Assembly (NCBI RefSeq): GCF_006704125.1
Contig: NZ_VIGH01000005.1
Location: 1-64,000, forward strand
Reading direction: 5' to 3'
Source: Rhodococcus spelaei
GTDB taxonomy: Bacteria; Actinomycetota; Actinomycetes; Mycobacteriales; Mycobacteriaceae
DNA: 64,000 nt
Shown: positions 35,091-44,358 of the stretch, in pieces
Layout of the letters: the number at the start of each line of letters is the position of its first letter
Position numbering within the stretch: position 1 is the first letter of the stretch
Translations under genes and position numbers: made by a program
Notes under the pieces: generated by a model
Databases searched by the model: none
What the model was told of the DNA's origin: nothing
Seen by the model: the letters and a program-made list of their open reading frames with translations, nothing else

Positions 35091-35747
35091 GTGCACCCGG
35101 ACGTCGAGTCGAATGCGGAGGCCGCCCTCGGTCGCCGCGAACGCGGCAAGACGCAGAAGCAGGCGCGGATCTTCCGTGCCGCCGCGGACCTGTTCGACGA
35201 ACGTGGCTATGGCGCCGTGACGACCCAGCAGATCGCGGACCGGGCGGACGTCTCGATCGGGACGCTGTTCCGGTACGCCTCGACCAAGGCCGAGTTGCTG
35301 TTGATGGTCTACAACGAGGCCTTTGCCGCCGCCGTCGCCGAGGGTGAGGCCGCGGCCAGGTTCGTCGACGATCCGGTCGACCGCGTGATCGCGCTCGTGA
35401 CGCCGGTGCTCGAGGTCGGGCGCGTCGCGTCCGAGAACACCGTCGCGTACCAGCGCGATCTGCTGTTCGGGCCCGCGGACGAGCCGTTCCGGTCGAAGGG
35501 GCTCGCGATCGTCGTCCGGCTCGAGAGCCTGATCGCAGGCGGCCTCGACCGGCACGCGGACACCGATGTCACGCATTCCCCGGCGATGGCCGCGGCCCGC
35601 GCGGTGTTCGCCGCCGTGCACATGGAGATCGCGCACCCGCTCGCCTCGGTGCCCGCGAGCAGTTCCCCGTCGGACTCATTCCTCGAACAGGTCGCGCTGA
35701 TCGTGACCGGATACCTGACCCGGCATCCGTCGGGTCCGAACTCCTGA
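35091..35747 (+). CDS. TetR-family regulator (fatty-acid locus)
   Basis: A 218-residue protein. The helix-turn-helix is IFRAAADLFDERGYGAVTTQQIADRADVSIGTLFRYASTKAELL (about residues 21-64). GTG 35091 follows GGGGAA; GTG 35082 is an alternative. It precedes the dehydrogenase gene by 24 nt, so the operon may be autoregulated, with acyl-CoA as a possible ligand. Confidence 0.87.
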   Translation: MHPDVESNAEAALGRRERGKTQKQARIFRAAADLFDERGYGAVTTQQIADRADVSIGTLFRYASTKAELLLMVYNEAFAAAVAEGEAAARFVDDPVDRVIALVTPVLEVGRVASENTVAYQRDLLFGPADEPFRSKGLAIVVRLESLIAGGLDRHADTDVTHSPAMAAARAVFAAVHMEIAHPLASVPASSSPSDSFLEQVALIVTGYLTRHPSGPNS

Positions 35748-35771
35748 AACACCAACAGAGAGGACAGATCA

Positions 35772-36632
35772 ATGACCGCCATCACCAAGGTGACCGTGCT
35801 GGGGACCGGAGTCCTGGGCTCCCAGATCGCGTACCAGAGCGCGTACCACGGCGTCGACGTCGTCGCGTACGACATCAACGACGAGATCCTCGAGAAGGCC
35901 GAGGGGCGCTTCGCGGGCCTCGCCGAGACCTACAAGTCCGAGGTCGCGGGCGCGGCCGACGGCAAGGCCGACGCGGCGCTCGGTCGGATCGGGTACTCCT
36001 CGGACCTCGCGGACGCCGTCAAGGATGCCGATCTGGTCATCGAGGCCATCCCGGAGAACATCGACATCAAGCGCGACACCTACATCAAGCTCGGTGAGGT
36101 GGCCCCGGCCGAGACGATCTTCGCGACCAACTCCTCGACGCTGCTGCCGAGCGACCTGATGGGCTTCACCGGCCGGCCCGAGAAGTTCCTCGCCCTGCAC
36201 TTCGCCAACCGTGTCTGGGCGCACAACACCGCCGAGGTGATGGGCACCGCCGCGACCGACCCCGAGGTGTACCGCCGGGTCGCCGACTTCGCGTCCGCCA
36301 TCGGCATGGTGCCGATCGAGATGAAGAAGGAGAAGGCGGGTTACCTGCTCAACTCGCTGCTGGTGCCGTTCCTCGCCGCCGCCGGACAGTTGGTGGTCGA
36401 CGGTGTCGCCGAGCCCGAGATGGTGGACAAGACCTGGAAGATCGGCACCGGTGCACCCGCCGGCCCGTTCGAGATCTACGACATCGTCGGCCTCAACACC
36501 GCGTACAACATCTCGATGGCCGGCTCACCCGACCAGCAGCGGTTCGCGCAGTACATCAAGGAGAACTACATCGACAAGGGCAAGCTCGGTGTCGCATCGG
36601 GAGAGGGATTCTACACGTACCCGGCGAAGTGA
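35772..36632 (+). CDS. 3-hydroxyacyl-CoA (3-hydroxybutyryl-CoA type) dehydrogenase
   Basis: A 286-residue single-subunit enzyme: Rossmann motif VLGTGVLGSQIA, EAIPE and SSTLLPSDLMGFTGRP, catalytic His in LALHFANRVWAH (usually HFFNP) and the C-terminal domain with KAGYLLNSLLVPFL. It oxidises 3-hydroxyacyl-CoA with NAD. GAGAGGA precedes ATG 35772. Confidence 0.88.
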   Translation: MTAITKVTVLGTGVLGSQIAYQSAYHGVDVVAYDINDEILEKAEGRFAGLAETYKSEVAGAADGKADAALGRIGYSSDLADAVKDADLVIEAIPENIDIKRDTYIKLGEVAPAETIFATNSSTLLPSDLMGFTGRPEKFLALHFANRVWAHNTAEVMGTAATDPEVYRRVADFASAIGMVPIEMKKEKAGYLLNSLLVPFLAAAGQLVVDGVAEPEMVDKTWKIGTGAPAGPFEIYDIVGLNTAYNISMAGSPDQQRFAQYIKENYIDKGKLGVASGEGFYTYPAK

Positions 36633-36705
36633 CGGACGTTCCCATAGTGTTCTTGAGGTGGTAGGTGCACGTTCTCGCCCGTGGACGATGAAGGAGTGAA
36701 TTCTC

Positions 36706-38379
36706 TTGTCGCACAAGGCGCACATGATCGGTGCAGGAATCGGCAACCTCGCTGCGGCGATCTACCTGATCCGTGACGGGGGCTGGGATGGTGAGGACAT
36801 CACCATCATGGGTCTCGACATGCACGGAGCCAACGACGGCGAGTCGGCCGCCACCTTCCAGAAGCAGTACGGCTACACCGACCTCAGCAACGACCGAGGG
36901 TTTCTCAACCGGGGCGGGCGGATGCTCAACGAGGAGACCTACGAGAACCTGTGGGACCTTCTCGACGGCGTTCCCTCCCTTGACGATCCGGCCACGTCGG
37001 TGACCAAGGAGATTCTCGACTTCGACCACGCCCATCCCACCCACGACGTCGCCCGGCTCATCGACAGCGCGACCGGGATCCGCAACAAGGGTGACGGGCT
37101 GGATTACAAGCACATGCAGTTCGACAACACCGATCGCGAGCTGCTGACGAAGCTCATGGCGTTGCCGGAGTCGAAGGAACCCGAACTCGACGACCTCAGC
37201 ATCGAGCAGTGGTTCGCGAAGAGCCCGCACTTCTTCACGACCAACTTCTGGTACATGTGGCAGACGACGTTCGCGTTCAAGCCGGTCAGTTCCGCGATGG
37301 AACTGCGCCGCTACATGAACCGGATGATCCTCGAGTTCAGCCGGATCAACACCCTGGCCGGCGTCACTCGGTCCCCGTACAACCAGTACGAGAGCATCAT
37401 CATGCCGATGCGCAGGTTCCTCGAGGGCAAGGGCGTGAAGTTCGTCAACGAGCTCAAGGTGACCGCGTTCGTGTTCAAGGACACTGCCATGCGGGACGAG
37501 ATCGTGGTGACCGGACTGGACTACGAGAACGTCCGGACCGGCGAACGGGGCCGGATCGAGGTGTCCGAGGACGATCTCGTCTTCGACACCAACGGCAGCA
37601 TCACCGACAGTTCCTCGATCGGGGACCTGGACACCCCGGTCGTCGAGGACACCCGCTATGCGCCGAGCGCGTTGCTGTGGAAGCAGGCGACCGAGCACTT
37701 CTACGACCTCGGCCACCCGGACAAGTTCTTCGGGGACCGCGCGCAGAGTGAGTGGATGAGCTTCACCGTGACCACCGACTCGCACGAGCTGATCAACGAG
37801 ATCGCGCGGATCACCAAGCAGCAGCCCGGCAATGCGCTCAACACGTTCGTCGACACCGAGGCGATGCTCTCGCTCGTCATCCACCATCAGCCGCACTATC
37901 ACGCGCAGAAGGAAAACGAGGGCGTCTTCTGGGGCTACTTCCTGTTCCCGCGGGAGAAGGGTGAGTACGTCCGGAAGACCGTCATGGACATGACCGGTCG
38001 CGAGATGCTGGAGGAGGCCCTCGGCCACCTCGAGCACCTCGACGCGACCGGCGCGCTGGCGAAGCGCCGCGACGAGATCATGGGCACTGTCGTCAACTCG
38101 ATCCCGAGCTTCCTTCCGTACGCCAGTGCGCTGTTCAACCGGCGTGCAGTCGGGGACCGCCCGCTGGTGGTGCCGAAGAACTCGAAGAACCTGGCGTTCG
38201 TCAGCCAGTTCGCCGAGATTCCGTTCGACATGGTGTTCACCGAGCAGTACTCGGTGCGGTGCGCGCAGATCGCCGTGTACCACTTCCTCGGCCTCCCGGA
38301 CAGCAAGCTCACCAAGATGCACCACTACGAGAAGGACCCGAAGATCCTCGCGAAGGCCGCGGTGACGATGTTCCGCTGA
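36706..38379 (+). CDS. ohyA: Oleate hydratase (short, Rhodococcus type)
   Basis: A 557-residue FAD enzyme adding water to the cis-9 double bond of oleic acid to give 10-hydroxystearate. Landmarks: IGAGIGNLAAAIYLIRDG (FAD), MHGANDGESAATFQ, RGGR (69-72) followed by Met73 where many oleate hydratases have Glu, and the substrate-domain text NFWYMWQTTFAF. It lacks the extra N-terminal segment of the longer dimeric enzymes. TTG 36706 is chosen because AAGGAG lies 9 nt upstream and the protein aligns from there. Confidence 0.9.
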   Translation: MSHKAHMIGAGIGNLAAAIYLIRDGGWDGEDITIMGLDMHGANDGESAATFQKQYGYTDLSNDRGFLNRGGRMLNEETYENLWDLLDGVPSLDDPATSVTKEILDFDHAHPTHDVARLIDSATGIRNKGDGLDYKHMQFDNTDRELLTKLMALPESKEPELDDLSIEQWFAKSPHFFTTNFWYMWQTTFAFKPVSSAMELRRYMNRMILEFSRINTLAGVTRSPYNQYESIIMPMRRFLEGKGVKFVNELKVTAFVFKDTAMRDEIVVTGLDYENVRTGERGRIEVSEDDLVFDTNGSITDSSSIGDLDTPVVEDTRYAPSALLWKQATEHFYDLGHPDKFFGDRAQSEWMSFTVTTDSHELINEIARITKQQPGNALNTFVDTEAMLSLVIHHQPHYHAQKENEGVFWGYFLFPREKGEYVRKTVMDMTGREMLEEALGHLEHLDATGALAKRRDEIMGTVVNSIPSFLPYASALFNRRAVGDRPLVVPKNSKNLAFVSQFAEIPFDMVFTEQYSVRCAQIAVYHFLGLPDSKLTKMHHYEKDPKILAKAAVTMFR

Positions 38380-38382
38380 CCG

Positions 38383-39459
38383 TCACGGGGGAGCGAGCAT
38401 CTCGAGGCGCACCCCGAGCAGGCGGACCTCCCGGTCGTGGTCGAGACGCTCGGTCAGCGCGGCGGCGGCGTCCGCGATGACCTCGGTGTCGAGCGTCGGC
38501 TCCGGGAGCGGGCGGCCCGTGGTGTGGGTCTCGAAGGGGGCGTACCTGACCTTCAGTTCCACCCGCACCGCGGACCGGCCCTCCGCCCGCAGGTCCTCCG
38601 TCACCCGCGCCGCCAGCGCTCGCACCGCGGTGGTCACGTCGGCGGGGTCGTCGAGATTGCGCTGGAATGTGGTCTCGCGGCTGTGCGAGCGGGCCACCCA
38701 CGGCTCGGCGCTGACGGTGTCGTCGCCGACGCCGCGCCCGAGGCGGCCCAGCCACGGCCCGATCGTCGGCCCGAGCGCGGCTGCCAGGCCCGCGTCCGCG
38801 GCGTCGGCCAGTTCGCGAACCGTGTGGATACCCAGCGCGGCAAGCTTTTTCGCGGTCTTGGTGCCGATGCCCCACAGTGCGGCGGTGTCGCGGGCGCCCA
38901 TCACCTCGAACCAGTTTTCGGCGGTCAGTCTGTACATCCCGCGCGGCTTGCCGAATCCCGTCGCGGTCTTCGCGCGCAGTTTGTTGTCGCCGATGCCCAC
39001 CGAGCAGTGCAGCGCGGTCGCCTCGAGCACCGCGGTCTGTGCGGTCCGCGCGAACGCCTCCGGGTCGGCGGTCTGCACGCCGAGGAAGGCCTCGTCCCAG
39101 CCCAGCACCTCGACGACCGCGTCCAGCCTGCGCAGGGTGTCCATCACCACGGAGGACGCCGCCGCGTAGGCCTGGCCGTCGACCGGCAGGAACACCGCGT
39201 CGGTGACGCCGCGGGAGGCGAGTCTGCGGGCAGCTACCCGCAGCGGCATCCCCGAACCGATGCCGAACTCGCGGGCCTCGTATGACGCCGTCGACACGAC
39301 GGCCCGCTCGGTGGGGTCGCCGCGGCCTCCGACGATCACCGGCCTGCCCCGCAGCGCAGGCCTGCGCAGCACCTCGACCGCCGCGACGAACTGGTCGAGG
39401 TCGAGGTGCAGCACCCAGTTGATGCGGGACCGTGGACCACGCTTCGGGGCGGCGTCCAT
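38383..39459 (-). CDS. dinB: DNA polymerase IV (Y family)
   Basis: A 358-residue Y-family polymerase: catalytic Asp in LHLDLDQFVAAVEVLRRP with the steric-gate Phe, GWDEAF for the second catalytic pair, IGDNKLRAKTATGFGKPRG and the helix-hairpin-helix ALWGIGTKTAKKLAALGI; the little finger ends with DREVRLLGVRLE. It copies damaged templates with low fidelity. It lacks an SOS box in its 24-nt upstream gap, and follows the flavoprotein gene on the same strand. ATG 39459 gives a normal N-terminus. Confidence 0.9.
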   Translation of the reverse strand: MDAAPKRGPRSRINWVLHLDLDQFVAAVEVLRRPALRGRPVIVGGRGDPTERAVVSTASYEAREFGIGSGMPLRVAARRLASRGVTDAVFLPVDGQAYAAASSVVMDTLRRLDAVVEVLGWDEAFLGVQTADPEAFARTAQTAVLEATALHCSVGIGDNKLRAKTATGFGKPRGMYRLTAENWFEVMGARDTAALWGIGTKTAKKLAALGIHTVRELADAADAGLAAALGPTIGPWLGRLGRGVGDDTVSAEPWVARSHSRETTFQRNLDDPADVTTAVRALAARVTEDLRAEGRSAVRVELKVRYAPFETHTTGRPLPEPTLDTEVIADAAAALTERLDHDREVRLLGVRLEMLAPP

Positions 39460-39482
39460 CCCACCAGTGTCCGCCGACCCGG

Positions 39483-41294
39483 TCAGGTCTGCAGGATGTG
39501 CGGCAGCCCCGCCGCGTACCGCTGCGCGTCGAGTGCCCGCATCGGCGCCAGCTCGGCCGGTTCGTGCAGCCGGTACATCGCGCACGGCGGGGCGGGGGAG
39601 TCGGCAGCCTCGAGCAGCGCGTTCACCGCCGCGCGCGCGGACTCGTTCGCCGACTCCATCGTTGCCAGGTCGATGTCGGTGCGTATGTAGTCCCCGGCCA
39701 GGAACAGGTTGGGAATCGCGGTTCGCGCGTGCGGGCGGTGTTCGAGCGAGCCGACGGTGTTGACCAGCAGCGGCGTCGCGTTGGTGTTGGCTGACCGCCC
39801 CGGATCCCAGGCCACCCCGGGGTCGAGGAACCGGTGCACGACGTCCTCGTCGCGCAGCATCGGGGTCGGGCCGTCGTTCACGCTGCGCTGCATCTGCGCC
39901 CAGGTCTCGGCGAAGATTTCCTCGCGGCTGCACCGCTTGGCAGGTTTGCCGTACAGGATGCCGGGACTGTCCCAGTCGGAGATGTCGACCGACAGGCAGT
40001 CGACCGCGCTGCCGTCGCCGTACCGGGCGGCGAAGTCGCCGCGCCAGAACTGCGCCTGATTGATCGAGGTGAGTGCCCACGGCGAACCGAGATAGGCGAC
40101 ATGGCCGTCGGAGAGGGGGGCGGAGCGGCGCAGGAAGAACTGCACCCCCACCATCCAGTCGACGACGAGTTCGCGCATGCCCGCCAGTGTGGGGTCGGCG
40201 TCGAGGAGCTGCGGCGTCAACAGCTCCACCGCCCGCTCGACGGGCATGGCGCTGACGTACCAGTCCGCCTCGATCGCGGACGCCCGACCGGTCTCGTCGA
40301 CGACGCGGGCGCCGCTGATCCGGCCGCCGGCCATCTCCAGTCCGACGATCTTCTTGCCCATCTCGAAGCGCACCCCGATCCCGCGCAGCATCGCCGCCCA
40401 CGGGTCGATCCAGGCCTCGTTGGTCGGGGCGTTCAGCAGCCGGTCCAGATGCCCGTACTCGGGCACGACGCCGGCCGCGTTGAGCACGAAGGCCTGGCCG
40501 ATCCGCCCGATCGTCCGGGTGGATGCCCGGTCAGGGCGGGCCGCGACCAGCTGCCGGGTCAGGGCGGAGACGAGCACGGTGCGGTACGCCTGCGACTTAC
40601 CGGCGACCTCGAGTGTCTGCGCCCACGTCTGGTGCTCCCATTCCCCGTCGCGGCGTTCGATGCTGCTGGTCAGGAACATTACGAGTTTCTTCAGGAAGAC
40701 CGACATCTCCGGTGCCGGGACGCTCGTGCCCATCGTGAACATCGCGGTGAGCGAGTCGCGCAGCACGTCCGCGTTGTACATCTCGAGGCGGGTCGGCGCA
40801 CCGGGCGCGGGCATCATCAGGTCGGGCCCGCCCGCCACCGACATCCGGAAGCCGCCGGCCGCGACCAGGTTGTCGAACACGCCGTTCGGGTTCCCGGGAA
40901 ACGGGATGCGGTGCATGGTGTCCGGGATGTGTTGGTAGAAGCCGGGAAAGAAGCGGAAGCCGTGCTCGCCGGGCAGGTCGCTGCGCCCACCGGTCCCGGT
41001 GCCCGGCGCAGTGATGCTGCGGGCCTTGCCGCCGAGCGCGGTGGGCTCGTAGACGGTGACGGTGAAGCCGCGTTCGGCGAGCTCGTGCGCGGCGGTCAAG
41101 CCGGCCATGCCGCCGCCGAGGACCGCGACCGACCTGCCGCCGGTGCGCAGTGCCGGCGTGGCGTGGGCGGCCCGCCCGGTGGCCGTCAGCAGGTTCACCG
41201 CCCCGATTCCCGCCAGCGCGCCGATGCCGGTCAGTACCGCCCGCCGGCTCAGACCGACGTTCACCTGGTCGTGCCGAAGATTGCGATCACGCAT
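39483..41294 (-). CDS. Tat-exported FAD-dependent oxidoreductase (phytoene desaturase-like fold)
   Basis: A 603-residue flavoprotein with a twin-arginine signal ([20 protein letters not shown], Arg17-Arg18) and FAD motif [21 protein letters not shown] (57-77). The C-terminal motif [36 protein letters not shown] matches the amine oxidase/phytoene desaturase superfamily. The substrate is unknown; export suggests an envelope lipid. A 30-bp palindrome lies 24 bp upstream of ATG 41294. Confidence 0.82.
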   Translation of the reverse strand: MRDRNLRHDQVNVGLSRRAVLTGIGALAGIGAVNLLTATGRAAHATPALRTGGRSVAVLGGGMAGLTAAHELAERGFTVTVYEPTALGGKARSITAPGTGTGGRSDLPGEHGFRFFPGFYQHIPDTMHRIPFPGNPNGVFDNLVAAGGFRMSVAGGPDLMMPAPGAPTRLEMYNADVLRDSLTAMFTMGTSVPAPEMSVFLKKLVMFLTSSIERRDGEWEHQTWAQTLEVAGKSQAYRTVLVSALTRQLVAARPDRASTRTIGRIGQAFVLNAAGVVPEYGHLDRLLNAPTNEAWIDPWAAMLRGIGVRFEMGKKIVGLEMAGGRISGARVVDETGRASAIEADWYVSAMPVERAVELLTPQLLDADPTLAGMRELVVDWMVGVQFFLRRSAPLSDGHVAYLGSPWALTSINQAQFWRGDFAARYGDGSAVDCLSVDISDWDSPGILYGKPAKRCSREEIFAETWAQMQRSVNDGPTPMLRDEDVVHRFLDPGVAWDPGRSANTNATPLLVNTVGSLEHRPHARTAIPNLFLAGDYIRTDIDLATMESANESARAAVNALLEAADSPAPPCAMYRLHEPAELAPMRALDAQRYAAGLPHILQT

Positions 41295-41317
41295 GTCGTA
41301 CCCCCGTAGGACCGTGC

Positions 41318-41347
41318 GATGCGTGACAACAACTGTTGTCACGCATC
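41318..41347. promoter_or_regulatory. 30-bp perfect palindrome, candidate operator
   Basis: GATGCGTGACAACA, AC, TGTTGTCACGCATC: perfect 14-bp arms. It is 24 bp upstream of the exported flavoprotein gene and about 107 bp upstream of gpm1. The architecture is that of a TetR-type operator, but no regulator gene is adjacent. Confidence 0.75.
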
Positions 41348-41454
41348 CACATCTATCCCATGGAGCGGGATCCGCGGTGGTGACACACCGAACCGGGTCC
41401 GGCGGTTCCGACGGCGCGACGACCGTCGGCCGCGCGCATGTCAGGATTGTCGCC

Positions 41455-42201
41455 ATGAGTACCGGAACCCTTGTGCTGCTCCGCCACGGCGAGAGTGAAT
41501 GGAACGCGATGAACCTGTTCACCGGATGGGTGGACGTGCCACTGACCGACAAGGGCATCGGTGAGGGCAAGCGCGCAGGCCAGCTCCTCAAGGAGCACGA
41601 CCTGCTGCCCGACGTGCTGTACACCTCGCTGCTGCGCCGCGCGATCAGCACCGCGAACATCGCCCTCGACGCCGCCGACCGGCACTGGATCCCGGTCGTG
41701 CGCGACTGGCGGCTCAACGAGCGGCACTACGGCGCGCTGCAGGGCAAGAACAAGGCGCAGACCAAGGCCGAGTACGGCGACGACCAGTTCATGCTGTGGC
41801 GCCGCAGCTACGACACGCCGCCGCCGCCGATCGACGCGGGTAGCGAGTACAGCCAGGACGCCGACCCGCGGTACGCAAACCTCGAGCAGGTCCCGCTGAC
41901 CGAGTGCCTCCTCGACGTCGTCAAGCGGCTGATCCCGTACTGGGACGACACCATCTCCCAGGATCTGCTCGCAGGCAAGAACGTGCTGGTCGCCGCGCAC
42001 GGCAACTCGCTGCGCGCGCTGGTCAAGCACCTCGACGGGATCTCCGACGAGGACATCGCCGGGCTGAACATCCCCACCGGCATCCCGTTGCGCTACGACC
42101 TCGACGAGAACCTGCGCCCGCTGAACCCGGGCGGCACCTACCTCGATCCCGAGGCCGCCGCGGCCGGTGCGGCAGCGGTCGCCAACCAGGGCGCCAAGTA
42201 G
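41455..42201 (+). CDS. gpm1: 2,3-bisphosphoglycerate-dependent phosphoglycerate mutase
   Basis: A 248-residue enzyme interconverting 3- and 2-phosphoglycerate in glycolysis. Catalytic His11 in [22 protein letters not shown] with the acid/base Glu, and His182 in [22 protein letters not shown] lies 7 nt before ATG, so the mRNA may be leaderless. A terminator follows. Confidence 0.95.
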   Translation: MSTGTLVLLRHGESEWNAMNLFTGWVDVPLTDKGIGEGKRAGQLLKEHDLLPDVLYTSLLRRAISTANIALDAADRHWIPVVRDWRLNERHYGALQGKNKAQTKAEYGDDQFMLWRRSYDTPPPPIDAGSEYSQDADPRYANLEQVPLTECLLDVVKRLIPYWDDTISQDLLAGKNVLVAAHGNSLRALVKHLDGISDEDIAGLNIPTGIPLRYDLDENLRPLNPGGTYLDPEAAAAGAAAVANQGAK

Positions 42202-42214
42202 CACCACACCCCCT

Positions 42215-42248
42215 CGGCCCGGCCTCCGCACGCGCGGGAGCCGGGCCG
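42215..42248 (+). terminator. Hairpin terminator after gpm1
   Basis: CGGCCCGGC (42215-42223) pairs perfectly with GCCGGGCCG (42240-42248) and is followed by TGCTGTTT. It separates gpm1 from senX3. Confidence 0.65.
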
Positions 42249-42255
42249 TGCTGTT

Positions 42256-42288
42256 TCCGGTCGAACGGCAGGTGAACGGGGGGGAAAC
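42256..42288 (-). promoter_or_regulatory. Candidate Pho box (RegX3 site) upstream of senX3
   Basis: On the minus strand three consecutive 11-nt units read GTTTCCCCCCC, GTTCACCTGCC and GTTCGACCGGA. The middle unit matches the actinobacterial PHO-box repeat (GTTCA-rich 11-mer) at 10 positions, the third at about 8. The box lies about 80 bp upstream of the senX3 start and fits autoregulation. Confidence 0.5.
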
Positions 42289-42357
42289 GGGGTCCGGCGG
42301 GCCCGTGACGTGCTGTGAAATGCCTCAACCCCGCGCCGACCCGGGTTTTCGCGGCCG

Positions 42358-42363
42358 TACGAT
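42358..42363 (+). promoter_or_regulatory. -10 box (TACGAT), leaderless start of senX3
   Basis: TACGAT is followed by 6 nt and GTG 42370; this favours GTG 42370 over TTG 42364. Confidence 0.5.
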
Positions 42364-42369
42364 TTGGGG

Positions 42370-43641
42370 GTGAGTGTTGTTCAGGCCGTCATGCTGGCCC
42401 TGGTCGCTGCCGTGGGTGGCTACCTGGTCGGTGGTGTCCTGATCCCCCAACTCAAGACCAGATACACCAGGCGCGAATCCGAACAGGCCGGGCTGACCAT
42501 GTCCCAGGTGCTCGACCTGATCGTGCTCGCCTCCCGTAGCGGCATCGCCGTCGTCGACCGCTTCCACGACGTGGTCCTGTTCAACCCGCGGGCCGAGGAA
42601 CTGGGCCTGGTCCACAACCGCACGGTCGAGCCGAGGGCCTGGGCGGCGGCCAACCAGGTGCTCGACACCGGTGAGCCCGTCGAGGTGGACCTGAGCATCA
42701 AGAGTCCGATTCGCGGTCGCGGCAAGGTTGCCGTGCGCGGCCTGGCCCGACTGCTCAGCGAGCAGGACCGCCGATTCGTGGTCCTGTTCGCCGACGACGA
42801 CTCCGAGCAGGTCCGGATGGAGGCCACCCGCCGCGATTTCGTCGCCAACGTCAGCCACGAGCTCAAGACCCCGGTCGGGGCGATGGGACTGCTGGCCGAG
42901 GCCCTGCTCGAGTCCGCCGACGATCCGGCATCGGTGCGTCACTTCGGCGAGCGGGTGCTCGGCGAGTCCAAGCGACTCGGCAACATGGTCGGCGAGCTCA
43001 TCGCGCTGTCGCGGCTGACCGGTGCGGAGAAGCTGCCCGACCTCGAACCGGTGGACGTGGACGAGGTGATCGACGAGGCGCTGCGCCGCTCGAAGGTCAC
43101 CGCCGAGACCGCCGGCATCACCGTCACCACCGACCGTCCCAGCGGGCTCGAGGTCCTCGGCGACCGCGCCCTCCTCGTCACCGCGCTGTCCAACCTGGTG
43201 CAGAACGCGATCGCGTACTCGGCCGAGGGCTCGTCGGTGTCGGTGAGTCGGTCGGTGCGCGACGACGAGGTGGCCATCGCCGTCACCGACCGTGGCATCG
43301 GCATCGCGAAGGAAGACCAGGAGCGGGTGTTCGAGCGCTTCTTCCGGGTGGACAAGGCCCGGGCCCGCTCGACCGGCGGCACCGGGCTGGGCCTGGCGAT
43401 CGCCAAGCACATCGCGGCCAATCACAACGGCTCCATCACGCTGTGGAGCAAGCCCGGTACCGGGTCGACGTTCACGCTGCTGGTGCCCGCTCACATCGAA
43501 CCGGACGACGAGGCGGGCGAATTGCCGCCCGCGACAACCGTGTCCGGCTTCGGCGCCACCGTTCCACCAGTCAAGACCGCATCGACAACCCACACTGCGC
43601 GGCCCAGACCGGCCGCGACGAATATGGAGGCCAACCGGTGA
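42370..43641 (+). CDS. senX3: Sensor histidine kinase SenX3 (phosphate response)
   Basis: A 423-residue membrane kinase: one hydrophobic segment at 1-22, a PAS-like domain about 40-120, HisKA with phospho-acceptor His163 ([13 protein letters not shown]), and HATPase with [16 protein letters not shown] and [13 protein letters not shown]. The Pro/Thr-rich tail is unconserved. It phosphorylates RegX3 when phosphate is low, usually under PhoU/Pst control. It overlaps regX3 by GTGA. Confidence 0.95.
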   Translation: MSVVQAVMLALVAAVGGYLVGGVLIPQLKTRYTRRESEQAGLTMSQVLDLIVLASRSGIAVVDRFHDVVLFNPRAEELGLVHNRTVEPRAWAAANQVLDTGEPVEVDLSIKSPIRGRGKVAVRGLARLLSEQDRRFVVLFADDDSEQVRMEATRRDFVANVSHELKTPVGAMGLLAEALLESADDPASVRHFGERVLGESKRLGNMVGELIALSRLTGAEKLPDLEPVDVDEVIDEALRRSKVTAETAGITVTTDRPSGLEVLGDRALLVTALSNLVQNAIAYSAEGSSVSVSRSVRDDEVAIAVTDRGIGIAKEDQERVFERFFRVDKARARSTGGTGLGLAIAKHIAANHNGSITLWSKPGTGSTFTLLVPAHIEPDDEAGELPPATTVSGFGATVPPVKTASTTHTARPRPAATNMEANR

Positions 43642-44327
43642 CGAATGTGCTGATCGTGGAGGACGAGGAGTCGCTGGCCGACCCGCTGGCGTTCCTGCTC
43701 CGCAAGGAGGGCTTCGAGGCCACCGTGGTGTCGGACGGACCGTCCGCCCTGGCGGAGTTCGACCGCTCCGGCGCGGACATCGTTCTGCTCGACCTGATGC
43801 TGCCGGGGATGAGCGGCACCGACGTGTGCAAGCAGCTGCGCGCCCGCTCCGGGGTCCCGGTGATCATGGTGACCGCCCGCGACAGCGAGATCGACAAGGT
43901 CGTCGGGCTCGAGCTCGGCGCCGACGACTACGTCACCAAGCCGTACTCCGCGCGTGAGCTGATCGCCCGGATCCGGGCGGTGCTGCGTCGCGGCAACGAC
44001 AACGACACCGATGCCGCGCTCAGTGACGGCGTGCTGGAGGCAGGTCCGGTGCGGATGGACGTCGACAGGCACATCGTGCTGGTCGGCGGCCAGACCGTCA
44101 CCCTTCCGCTCAAGGAGTTCGACCTGCTGGAGTACCTGCTGCGCAACTCCGGTCGAGTGCTCACCCGCGGGCAGCTGATCGACCGGGTGTGGGGCGCGGA
44201 CTACGTCGGCGACACCAAGACGCTCGACGTGCACGTCAAGCGGCTGCGCTCGAAGATCGAGTCGGACCCGGCGAAGCCGGAGCACCTGGTCACCGTGCGC
44301 GGGCTCGGTTACAAACTGGAGTCCTGA
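43638..44327 (+). CDS. regX3: Response regulator RegX3
   Basis: A 229-residue OmpR/PhoB-type regulator: acidic pocket Glu8-Asp9-Glu10, phosphoacceptor Asp52 ([11 protein letters not shown]), Lys in [14 protein letters not shown], and a C-terminal winged helix with [34 protein letters not shown]. It activates phosphate-starvation genes. Its gene is followed by the convergent Rv0495c-like gene. Confidence 0.96.
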   Translation: MTNVLIVEDEESLADPLAFLLRKEGFEATVVSDGPSALAEFDRSGADIVLLDLMLPGMSGTDVCKQLRARSGVPVIMVTARDSEIDKVVGLELGADDYVTKPYSARELIARIRAVLRRGNDNDTDAALSDGVLEAGPVRMDVDRHIVLVGGQTVTLPLKEFDLLEYLLRNSGRVLTRGQLIDRVWGADYVGDTKTLDVHVKRLRSKIESDPAKPEHLVTVRGLGYKLES

Positions 44328-44358
44328 TCCGGCCCGCCGCCGGCCCCGGCAGCTGTCG

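Noticed and set aside
38383-39500. SOS control of the DNA polymerase IV gene
   Set aside because: No TCGAAC-N4-GTTCGA-like site lies in the 24-nt gap upstream of the start codon.
38383-40401. 672-residue frame joining DNA polymerase IV with an upstream extension
   Set aside because: The extra N-terminal part is an out-of-frame reading of the flavoprotein gene; the polymerase homology begins at ATG 39459.
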